NCBI GenBank assembly: GCA_035651715.1 | Contig: DASRFD010000047.1 | Location: 62,001-126,000, forward strand | Reading direction: 5' to 3' | DNA length: 64,000 bases | From: Nevskia sp035651715 | GTDB lineage: Bacteria; Pseudomonadota; Gammaproteobacteria; Nevskiales; Nevskiaceae | Shown here: positions 41,841 through 49,148 of the stretch, in pieces | How the letters are laid out: each line of letters begins with the position of its first letter | Position numbering within the stretch: position 1 is the first letter of the stretch | Position numbers and translations under genes: made by a program | The notes under the pieces: generated by a model | The model's input: the letters and a program-made list of their open reading frames with translations, nothing else | Database searches by the model: none | Told to the model about the DNA's origin: nothing

Positions 41841-43310
41841 TCAGGCGGCCTTGACCTGCAGCCCGGCCACGTCCGGCAGCGGCTCGTCGGCCGGCTCCGC
41901 CGGGGCTTCGGGCGGCGCCAGGGTGCTCAGCTGCAGCAGCAGCTCCAGCTCGCCGCGGAAGGCCTCGAGCAGGCCGCGCGGGTGCGGCAGCAGGGCCAGG
42001 TCGGCGGAAATGCCGAAGCTGAGCTGGCCGGCGTAGCTGAAGAAGCTCAGGCCCAGGCCGATGCCGCCGGACTGCGGCGGCCAGAACACCAGGTTGCGCA
42101 TGCGCGCCCCGGCGATGCGCACGTGCCGCTTGGGCCCGGGCAGGCTCGACACCACCGCCACCGACTTGGCGCCGATGCGGCTGACCAGGCGGCGCTCGAA
42201 CGGCACCGGCAGGTGGCTGGCGGCGGCCAGGCCGAGCATGGTGGCATGGGCCTGCGGCGATTCCTTCAGCTGGTTCATGCGCCGCGCCACGGTGCGCAGG
42301 CGCTGCGCCGGGTCGGGCTCGCCCACCGGCAGGTCGAGCAGCACCAGGCCGAAGTGGTTGCCGAGCTGGCGGCCCTTGCCGCTGCGCAGGTTCACCGGCA
42401 CCGAGATGCGCAGGTTCTGGTCGAGCGGAAGCGCGGCGCTGGTGTGGTGCAGCTGGCGGGCGAAGGCGCCGGCCAGCGCGGCCATCAGCAGGTCGTTGAC
42501 GCGCACGCCGAGCAGGCGCGCCTGGCGGCGCAGCGGATCCAGCGGCAGGTCGTCAGCCCAGGCCACGCCGCGGCGGCCGGACAGCGGCTTGCGCAGCTGC
42601 GGCGGATTGTCTTCCGGCAGGGCCAGCACGTTGCGCACCGCGGCGATGGCGTCGCGGCCCTGCTGGTAGTGCCGCACCAGCTCGATGCGCCCGGCGCGGC
42701 TGCGCGCCAGCGCGCGCAGCCTGACCAGGCCGGAATTGACCAGCCCCAGCGCGTCGATCAGGCCGCCGAGCGGCCCGGCCGTGCTCTGCACCGGCTCGGC
42801 CGCGGGCAGGGTGGCGGGAGCGCGCTGGAAGCCGCTGTCGGTGCTGTCGATCAGCAGGGTCACCAGGGCGATGCCGTCGGCCAGGGCGTGGTGGGCGCGG
42901 AACAGCACCGTCACCGGCCCGCTGGCGCTGGGGAACAGCAGCAGCCGCCACAGCGGCCGCGCGTGGTCCAGTTCGCGCGACACCTCGGCCGAGATCGCCT
43001 TGCGCAGCTCGCGCTCGCCGGCGCCCCCGCCGCCCTGTGGCCGGGGCAGGCGGCGCACATGGACGTGATAGCGGTAGTCGAGGTCTTTTTCGTCGACCCA
43101 GCGCGGCTGGCCCTGGCTGTGGTCGATGCGCTGGCGGAAGCGCGGATAGCGCAACAGCCGCTCCACCATCACCTTCTGCAGGTGCGCGGCGTCCACCGGC
43201 CCCTCCAGCTGGAAGATGGCGCTGATCACCATCGGGTTGCAGGGGGTATCCATCTCGAGCCAGGCGCGATCCACCGCGCCCAGGGGCTCGCCGGTCGTTG
43301 CATGCTTCAT
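41841..43310 (-). CDS. Wax ester synthase/diacylglycerol acyltransferase (WS/DGAT)
   Basis: 489 aa from the ATG at 43310, preceded by GGAAG; a GTG seven codons earlier is possible. Bifunctional acyltransferases of this family make wax esters or triacylglycerol from acyl-CoA at the membrane or lipid droplet. The active-site motif HHxxxDG is present as HHALADG, and VNDLLMAALAGAF matches the second family motif. Other conserved stretches are RFRQRIDHSQGQPRWV and LRISVPVNLRS. It is divergent from the oxidoreductase trio, consistent with neutral-lipid or steroid ester metabolism. Confidence 0.93.
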   Translation of the reverse strand: MKHATTGEPLGAVDRAWLEMDTPCNPMVISAIFQLEGPVDAAHLQKVMVERLLRYPRFRQRIDHSQGQPRWVDEKDLDYRYHVHVRRLPRPQGGGGAGERELRKAISAEVSRELDHARPLWRLLLFPSASGPVTVLFRAHHALADGIALVTLLIDSTDSGFQRAPATLPAAEPVQSTAGPLGGLIDALGLVNSGLVRLRALARSRAGRIELVRHYQQGRDAIAAVRNVLALPEDNPPQLRKPLSGRRGVAWADDLPLDPLRRQARLLGVRVNDLLMAALAGAFARQLHHTSAALPLDQNLRISVPVNLRSGKGRQLGNHFGLVLLDLPVGEPDPAQRLRTVARRMNQLKESPQAHATMLGLAAASHLPVPFERRLVSRIGAKSVAVVSSLPGPKRHVRIAGARMRNLVFWPPQSGGIGLGLSFFSYAGQLSFGISADLALLPHPRGLLEAFRGELELLLQLSTLAPPEAPAEPADEPLPDVAGLQVKAA

Positions 43311-43632
43311 GGCGTTCTTCCGTGTGGCCACAAGGTCCTCGCAAGGATGATGCCGTTCCGTTGCGGCCCGGTACTTCCCGGCGGGAACGATGGTTGTTGC
43401 ACAGTCTGCGGCTGCAGTCTGTCCTGACGGTGATCCGGGCGTGAAAGTTCCGTGAATATGCCCGGGATGCGAAGCGGGTGCCGCTGTGGCGGAAACGAGG
43501 CCCGAAGTCCCGGCGGAACCCGGAAAAAAGCCGCTCCCGGGAGGTCCTCCCTGCTACTCCGTTCGTGCGAGATCAAACGCCGGGCCTTCCTTCAAGATGG
43601 GCCCCGGCGGCAAAAACAGCAAGGGGGAGCAG
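43311..43632. promoter_or_regulatory. Divergent intergenic region, WS/DGAT and KstD-like genes
   Basis: 322 bases without a gene. It contains a perfect palindrome TGTGGCCACA (43323-43332), a CAGTCTG direct repeat, and an odd-length palindrome GGGAGG-T-CCTCCC (43539-43551) about 80 bases before the KstD-like ATG. These could be operators for an unlinked regulator. No convincing -35/-10 pair or sigma-54 site is seen. Confidence 0.35.
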
Positions 43633-45303
43633 ATGGCTGGAGAGAATTGGGACCTTCACACCGACGTCCTGGTGGTGGGTTCGGGCGCCGGCGGCCAGGT
43701 CGCCGCCGCCGCGGCGGCGGACCGCGGCGCGCAGGTGGTGGTGATCGAGAAGAGCCCGCTCTACGGCGGCACCTCGGCCATGTCCGGCGGCGCCATCTGG
43801 ATCCCGATGAGCAGCCTGGCCCTGGCCGCGGGCCTGCAGGACTCGCCGGAGGACGCCTTCCGCTACATCCGCGCCCTGGCGGCGCCGAACGTGCCCGACA
43901 GCCTGATCCGCGCCTACGTCGAGCAGGCCCCCAGGATGCTCGACTGGGTCCAGGCCAACACCGCGGTGCGCTTCATGAGCGTGCCCTACACCGACTACCA
44001 CGCCGAGCTGCCGGGCGGAAAGCAGGGCTGGCGCACCCACATGCCGGTGGAGTTCGACGGCCGGGTGCTGGGCGAGGACGTGCAGATCCTGCGGCCCTCG
44101 TCCAAGGCGGCGAACCTGTTCGGGCGCATCAACTGGACCCTGATGGAGGCGCACGTCCTGCTCAACCGGCCGGCCGGCTGGATCAAGGTGTTCCTCAAGA
44201 TCATGTGGCGCTACTACGGCGACATCGCGCAGCGCCTGCGCTCGCCGCGCGACCGCTTCCTGACCCTGGGCAACGCCCTGGTCGGCGGCCTGCGCCTGTC
44301 GCTGAACCGGCGCGGCGTGCCGATCTGGCTGAACACGCGCCTGGTGTCGCTGGTCACCGAGGACGGCCGCGTCACCGGCGCGGTGATCGAGCGCGACGGC
44401 CGGCCGCAGCGCATCCAGGCGCGCAAGGGCGTGGTGCTGGCGGCGGGCGGCTTCGAGCGCAACGCGCAGATGCGCGGGCAGCACCTGCCCGGCAGCCCCG
44501 ACCCGGCCTACACCGGCGCGCACCCCTACAACACCGGCGACGCCATCCGCATCGGCCAGGAAGCCGGCGCGGCGGTGCGCAACCTCGGCACCGCCTGGTG
44601 GGCCCCGGTGTTCAGGATCCCGGGCGAGGAGTCGGCGCGGCTGTGCACCTACGAGCGCGCGCTGCCCGGCAACATCATCGTCAACCCGCGCGGCGAGCGC
44701 TTCCACAACGAGGCCGCCTCGTACCACATCTCGGCGCAGGAGATGGTCAAGGCCGGCAGCCCGCACGCCTGGGCGGTGTTCGACCGGCGCTACCGCAGCA
44801 AGTACCCGATGGGACCGGTGATCCCGAAGTTCCCCGACTGGATCCTGCCCAGGGCGGTGCGCTCGATCCTGCTCAAGGCGCGCACCCTGGAGGATCTGGC
44901 CGGCAAGATGGGCGTGCCGGCGGAGGCGCTCAGGCGCACCGTCGAGACCTTCAACGCCGGCGCCCGCGACGGCCGCGACCCGCAGTTCGGCCGCGGCGAC
45001 GCCGCCTACGACCGCTACTACGGCGACCCCAGGGTGACGCCGAACCCGAACCTCGCCCCCATCGACCAGGCGCCGTTCTACGCCTTCCCGATCCACTCCG
45101 GCGACATCGGCACCAACGGCGGCCTGGTGATCGACGAGCGCGCGCAGGTGCTGGACACCGCCGGCCGGCCGATCGCCGGCCTCTACGCCACCGGCAACTG
45201 CACCGCCTCGGTGATGGGCGGCGCCTATCCCGGCGCCGGCTCCACCCTGGGACCGGCGATGACCTTCGGCTGGGTCGCCGGCCACAGCGTCACCGGGGGT
45301 TGA
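43633..45303 (+). CDS. KstD-like FAD-dependent dehydrogenase
   Basis: 556 aa from the ATG after AAGGGGGAGC; an earlier in-frame ATG lacks that site and a Rossmann start. The N-terminus has the FAD fold (VLVVGSGAGGQVAAAAAADR, then IEKSPLYGGTSAMSGGAIWI). The C-terminus GLYATGNCTASVMGGAYPGA, then STLGPAMTFGWVAGHS, is typical of 3-ketosteroid delta-1-dehydrogenases and related flavoproteins. These oxidise the A ring of 3-ketosteroids; related members act on other cyclic ketones. First gene of a trio with an NMO-like and an HCCA-isomerase-like gene, suggesting a catabolic cassette. Confidence 0.85.
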   Translation: MAGENWDLHTDVLVVGSGAGGQVAAAAAADRGAQVVVIEKSPLYGGTSAMSGGAIWIPMSSLALAAGLQDSPEDAFRYIRALAAPNVPDSLIRAYVEQAPRMLDWVQANTAVRFMSVPYTDYHAELPGGKQGWRTHMPVEFDGRVLGEDVQILRPSSKAANLFGRINWTLMEAHVLLNRPAGWIKVFLKIMWRYYGDIAQRLRSPRDRFLTLGNALVGGLRLSLNRRGVPIWLNTRLVSLVTEDGRVTGAVIERDGRPQRIQARKGVVLAAGGFERNAQMRGQHLPGSPDPAYTGAHPYNTGDAIRIGQEAGAAVRNLGTAWWAPVFRIPGEESARLCTYERALPGNIIVNPRGERFHNEAASYHISAQEMVKAGSPHAWAVFDRRYRSKYPMGPVIPKFPDWILPRAVRSILLKARTLEDLAGKMGVPAEALRRTVETFNAGARDGRDPQFGRGDAAYDRYYGDPRVTPNPNLAPIDQAPFYAFPIHSGDIGTNGGLVIDERAQVLDTAGRPIAGLYATGNCTASVMGGAYPGAGSTLGPAMTFGWVAGHSVTGG

Positions 45304-45304
45304 G

Positions 45305-46273
45305 ATGGCCGTACCGCAGAGCCTGCGCGGCAAGCTGGTGGCGCCGGTGATCGGCGCGCCGATGTTCCTGGTGTCGTTCCCGCCGCTGGTCGCCGCGCTG
45401 TGCAAGGCCGGCGTGATCGGCACCTTCCCGCACGTCAACGCGCGCCCGGCGGAGCAGTTCGAGCAGTGGCTGCTGCAACTGGAAGGCGAGCTGGAGCAGC
45501 ACCGCGCGGCGCACCCGCAGGCGGTGGTGGCGCCGTTCGGCGTCAACCTGGTGGTCCACCGCACCAACCCGCGCTTCCTGCAGGACCTGGCGGTGGTGGT
45601 GCGGCACCGCGTGCCGCTGGTGCTGACCTCGCTGGGCCATCCGGGCGAGGTGGTGGGGCCGGTGCACGGCTACGGCGGCCTGGTGTTCAGCGACGTCACC
45701 AACGCGGCGCACGCGCGCAAGGCGGCGCAGGCCGGCGTCGACGGCCTGGTCTGCGTCGGCGCCGGCGCCGGCGGCCATGCCTCGACCCAGAGCACCTTCT
45801 CGCTGGTGCGCGAGATCCGCGAGTTCTGGGACGGCTGCCTGGTGCTGGGCGGGGCGATCAACGACGGCTGGCAGGTGCGCGCGGCCGAGGCGCTGGGCGC
45901 CGACTTCGCCTACATGGGCACGCGCTTCATCGCCGCGCAGGAGTCGCAGGCCAGCGCCGAGTACAAGCAGATGCTGGTCGCGGCCGGCGTCGACGACCTG
46001 GTCTACACCGACCGCCTGTCCGGCATCGGCTGCAACTTCCTCAAGCCTTCGCTGGCGCAGCACGGCGTCGACCCGGCGACCCTGCCGCCGAAGGCGCCGG
46101 ACCTGAGCGTGCTCACCGACAGCAAGGCCAGGGTCTGGCGCGACCTGTGGACCGCCGGCCACGGCGTGGCGACGATCCACGACGTCCCGCCGGTGGCGCA
46201 GATCGTGGCGCGCCTGGTGGAGGAGTACCGCGCCGCCTGCGCTCTCGGCCCTTCGCCGGCGGTGCACGGATGA
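45305..46273 (+). CDS. Nitronate monooxygenase-family protein (FMN TIM barrel)
   Basis: 322 aa. Class I/II NMO-like (2-nitropropane dioxygenase family): VAPVIGAPMFLVSFPPLVAA near the N-terminus, GVNLVVHRTNP, and the FMN-phosphate binding region with CVGAGAGGHAST, where the His is the usual catalytic base. GTRFIAAQES and the C-terminal region complete the barrel. Many such genes in steroid- and lipid-degrading bacteria are enoate or ketone oxygenases/reductases of unknown substrate. Begins one base after the preceding stop and overlaps the next gene by ATGA. Confidence 0.87.
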   Translation: MAVPQSLRGKLVAPVIGAPMFLVSFPPLVAALCKAGVIGTFPHVNARPAEQFEQWLLQLEGELEQHRAAHPQAVVAPFGVNLVVHRTNPRFLQDLAVVVRHRVPLVLTSLGHPGEVVGPVHGYGGLVFSDVTNAAHARKAAQAGVDGLVCVGAGAGGHASTQSTFSLVREIREFWDGCLVLGGAINDGWQVRAAEALGADFAYMGTRFIAAQESQASAEYKQMLVAAGVDDLVYTDRLSGIGCNFLKPSLAQHGVDPATLPPKAPDLSVLTDSKARVWRDLWTAGHGVATIHDVPPVAQIVARLVEEYRAACALGPSPAVHG

Positions 46274-46869
46274 GCGCCCCGGACACGGTCGATTTCTACT
46301 TCGACTTCGCCTCGCCGTATGCCTATTTCGCGCACGGCGCCATCGGCGCGCTGGCGCAGCGCCACGGCCTGCGCCTGCGGCGCCGGCCGGTGCTGCTGTG
46401 GGCGATCCTGAAGGAGCTGGGGATGCCGCCGCCCGCGGAGCAGCCGGCCAAGAGCCGCTACATGCGGCACGACATGAACCGCTCCGCCGCCTACTACGGC
46501 CTGCCGTTCCGCCTGCCGCCGCGCTTTCCGCAATCCAGCCACGCCGCGGCGCGGCTGTACTACACGCTGGAGGCGCGCGCGCCGGAACGCTGCGGCGAGT
46601 TCACCGACGCGGTGTTCCGCGCCTACTTCGTCGACAACCTGGACCTCGGCGACGCCGCGGTGCTGGCGCCGCTGGCCGCGCCCTTGTCCGCGGACGAGGC
46701 GCGGCAGGCGCTGGAGGCCGAAGCCGCCAAGGCGGCGCTGCGCCAGGCCAATGCCGAGGCGGCGCAGCGCGGCGTGTGGGGCTCGCCGTACTGGTTCTGG
46801 GGCGAGGAAGCCTTCTTCGGCGCCGACCGCCTGCCGCAGTTCGAACGCCTGCTCGCGGCCGGGCGCTGA
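46270..46869 (+). CDS. 2-hydroxychromene-2-carboxylate isomerase-like protein
   Basis: 199 aa, DsbA/kappa-GST fold. The N-terminus VDFYFDFASPYAYFAHGA carries the SPY element with the catalytic Ser of HCCA isomerases. Further conserved positions are the tandem Arg region, GVWGSPYWFWGEEAFFGADR, and the terminal LPQFERLL helix. It uses glutathione as cofactor in naphthalene degradation; family members in other operons isomerise unknown aromatic or ring-opened compounds. Translationally coupled to the NMO-like gene. Confidence 0.87.
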   Translation: MSAPDTVDFYFDFASPYAYFAHGAIGALAQRHGLRLRRRPVLLWAILKELGMPPPAEQPAKSRYMRHDMNRSAAYYGLPFRLPPRFPQSSHAAARLYYTLEARAPERCGEFTDAVFRAYFVDNLDLGDAAVLAPLAAPLSADEARQALEAEAAKAALRQANAEAAQRGVWGSPYWFWGEEAFFGADRLPQFERLLAAGR

Positions 46870-47176
46870 AAGGCGGCGTTCCGGCTGGGGCCATGGGCCC
46901 GAGCGCGCCCGGCCGGCGCCCCGGCCCGGCGTACCGGCCCCGGCGTACCGGCAGGTTCATCGCAGCCGCCTGCCACGGCTCCCCGGCCGGCGGACGCGCG
47001 CACTCCTTACACGAGTCTTTCACCAAAGGCATGATCGCCGGCCCCGCCGCATCGCCCGCGATTTTTACGAATTCCCGACAGAGGGTTTATCGTGCTCAAC
47101 CGCGGCAGGCGGCCCGGCGCGTTGCGCGGGGCGCTCGCGCCGCGCAATGATCGGACACTGATACGGAGACCCGGAC
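46870..47176. other. Intergenic region with short tandem repeat
   Basis: 307 bases without a gene. Two perfect tandem copies of a 14-base unit (CCCGGCGTACCGGC) lie at 46925-46938 and 46939-46952. The middle is less GC-rich (ATTTTTACGAATTCCC ... GGGTTTATCG), the most likely promoter area for the lipoprotein downstream, with TTTACG and TTTATC 16 bases apart. A GGAG site lies about ten bases before the TTG start. Confidence 0.35.
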
Positions 47177-47656
47177 TTGAGCATCATGCGCATCGTGGCG
47201 GCGGCATTGCTCGCCTCCATCCTGCTGGCCTGTGCCGAAGACCCCGAGCTGCAGCGCCCCGAGCTTGCCTCGACGCCGGAGCGGCTGATGCTGGCGGCGC
47301 TGACCAAGGTCAAGGCCAGCGACGCGCAGCGCCTGGCGGTGCTCAACGCCTACGACAGCCGCAACGGCCAGCTGGTCGCGCTGGGCAAGCGCTCGCGCGA
47401 GATCGTGGCGCAGTGGCACAAGCTCGACCGTACCGCCCCGGACTTCGAGCAGCAGGTCGACGCCCTCGCCGCGCAGTGGGCCGAGCTCAACGGCGCCGAG
47501 ATGAAGGCGCGCGCCGGCTACGAGCGCGCCATCGCCACCCAGCTGACGCCCGCGCAATGGTCGGAGTGGCAGGACTACATGCGCAGCGTCGGCGAGGCGC
47601 AGCGGCGGGCGGAGCTGTTCGGCGCCGAAGGCTACGAGCGGCACGGGCCGCGCTAG
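47177..47656 (+). CDS. Small lipoprotein with Spy-like LTxxQ motif
   Basis: 159 aa, TTG start (GGAG about ten bases upstream; an ATG three codons later is an alternative). A lipoprotein signal ends in LLAC, with Cys at residue 19. The mature part is all helical and charged; LTPAQWSEWQDYM near the C-terminus resembles the LTxxQ motif of Spy/CpxP periplasmic proteins, which sense or chaperone misfolded envelope proteins. With a CpxR/CpxA-like system encoded 9 kb away, a role in envelope stress sensing is plausible, though no GTAAA repeat precedes this gene. Confidence 0.65.
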   Translation: MSIMRIVAAALLASILLACAEDPELQRPELASTPERLMLAALTKVKASDAQRLAVLNAYDSRNGQLVALGKRSREIVAQWHKLDRTAPDFEQQVDALAAQWAELNGAEMKARAGYERAIATQLTPAQWSEWQDYMRSVGEAQRRAELFGAEGYERHGPR

Positions 47657-47700
47657 CTGCCGCCATGCCTTCCGGCGCGCGGCGGCGGAGGGGCGGATGC

Positions 47701-47749
47701 TTGTAAAACCTCTGTAAATCTGCGCCGCCGGCGGCGGCGAGGGCCTTAG
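47701..47749 (+). promoter_or_regulatory. Promoter with GTAAA direct repeat (Ig-like lipoprotein)
   Basis: TTGTAAA-N6-GTAAA (47701-47718), two GTAAA units 11 bases apart, followed after 25 bases by a -10-like CCTTAG (47744-47749). The arrangement fits an OmpR/CpxR-family site just upstream of the -35 region. The start would be near 47758, about 32 bases before the lipoprotein ATG. Confidence 0.65.
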
Positions 47750-47789
47750 CGTGATGCGCCCGCGCGATCCCGCGCCTGCAAGGTCCCGC

Positions 47790-49139
47790 ATGAACCGCCA
47801 TCCGCCCCTTCCGCCGCCGTGGCGCGCCACCCTGTGCCTCGGCGCCGTGCTGCTCAGCGCCTGCGGCGGCGCCACCGGCCAGGGCAACGCGCCCAAGCTG
47901 CTGGTGCTCGGTGCCTCCGGCAGCACGCCCAGCCAGACTTCCGGCCTGGTCAGCCTGCGCGTGTTCGAGTGCATTCCGCAGCGTTTGTCGGCGACCCTGT
48001 ATTTCCAGGACGGCTCCGCCGGCGACTTCAGCGCGCGGGTGCAGTGGAGCAGCTCCAACGCCGGCGCGGTGGCGGTGAGCAACGGCGACATCGCCGCGCC
48101 GGGCGGCGGCTACTATGCCGCCGGCACCCTGGTGCCGGTCGGGTCCGGCAGCGCCGTCATCACTGCCGACTACGACGGCATCCGCGCCCAGACGGCGGTC
48201 AGCGCCGGCACGCCGCAGGGCCTGACCATGAAGATGCAGCGGGGCAGCAACGACGTCGTGCCGGACGGCGGCAGCTTCGAGCTGGGCATCGGCACCACGC
48301 AGCAGCTGCAGCTCACCGCCCGGCTCGACGGCGTCGAGACCGATCTCGGCGACTACGCCGGCTGGAGCCTGCTCGCGCCCAACCCCAGCGTCGCCACCAT
48401 CAGCGCCAGCGGGGCGATCAGCGCGGTCGGCGCCGGCAGCGCGCCGCTGACGGTGGTGGCGAGCCTGCCGGTCTGCGGCCTCGGCACCGCGGCCGATCCG
48501 GCGACGCAGCTGAGCTTCACCGTGCATCACATCCAGGGCATCGCCATCGCGCCGGAGTTCAGCGGCAACCCGCAGCTGGTCGTCGGCAACAGCGAGCTGA
48601 TGCGGGTGGTCGCCACCCTGGACGACGGAGCCACCCAGGATCTCAGCGGCCAGTCCACGCTCAGCTCGTCCAATGACAGCGTGGCGAGCTTCAGCGGCTA
48701 CACGCTGAGCGCGGCGGCGGCCGGCGGCAGCATCATCGGCGCCAGCTTCAGCGGCGGCGCCTCCACCTACACCGCGCCCTCGCTGGCGGTCACGACGGTC
48801 GCGGCGAGCCTGCAGGCCGTGAGCGTCTGCTGGACCGAGCCGGACGCGGCTTTCAGCGCCTGCCCGGCGGGACAGGATGCGGCCGGTGTCGGCGCCGGCA
48901 GCCTCACGCCGGTGCAGTTCCACGCCGTCGGCACCTACGACAGCGGCAGCGTGACGCAGGAGATCACGCGCCAGGTCAGCTGGTCGTCCAGCGACAGCAC
49001 GGTGGCCAGCGTCTCCAGCGGCGGCCTCACCGCCGGCCAGGCCCTGGGCCTGAGCGCGCAGCACACCGTGACCATCACCGCCACCGACGGCGACGCGCAG
49101 AACGTGACGACGGCGTCGCAGCAGCTGTCGGTGCGGTAG
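47790..49139 (+). CDS. Ig-like (BIG2) repeat lipoprotein
   Basis: 449 aa from the ATG after AAGG; an upstream GTG/ATG pair lies at the predicted transcription start. Lipobox LLSACGG near residue 24. The mature protein holds about four bacterial Ig-like units with the pattern W-S-S-S-N/D-x-x-V-A-x-V (QWSSSNAGAVAVSNG, LLAPNPSVATISASGAISAV, TLSSSNDSVASFS, SWSSSDSTVASVSSGGLTA). Such proteins are surface or periplasmic adhesins or scaffold factors. It is convergent with the secretin gene, nine bases away. A GTAAA repeat lies upstream. Confidence 0.82.
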   Translation: MNRHPPLPPPWRATLCLGAVLLSACGGATGQGNAPKLLVLGASGSTPSQTSGLVSLRVFECIPQRLSATLYFQDGSAGDFSARVQWSSSNAGAVAVSNGDIAAPGGGYYAAGTLVPVGSGSAVITADYDGIRAQTAVSAGTPQGLTMKMQRGSNDVVPDGGSFELGIGTTQQLQLTARLDGVETDLGDYAGWSLLAPNPSVATISASGAISAVGAGSAPLTVVASLPVCGLGTAADPATQLSFTVHHIQGIAIAPEFSGNPQLVVGNSELMRVVATLDDGATQDLSGQSTLSSSNDSVASFSGYTLSAAAAGGSIIGASFSGGASTYTAPSLAVTTVAASLQAVSVCWTEPDAAFSACPAGQDAAGVGAGSLTPVQFHAVGTYDSGSVTQEITRQVSWSSSDSTVASVSSGGLTAGQALGLSAQHTVTITATDGDAQNVTTASQQLSVR

Positions 49140-49148
49140 CGCGGGGAC

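Noticed and set aside
46398..47150. Plus-strand open frame crossing the end of the isomerase gene and the following gap
   Set aside because: Out of frame with the isomerase and rich in Arg/Pro/Gly; no start site or family similarity.
47177..47656. GTAAA repeat upstream of the small Spy-like lipoprotein
   Set aside because: No GTAAA-N6-GTAAA element was found in its upstream region, so it is left out of the predicted regulon.
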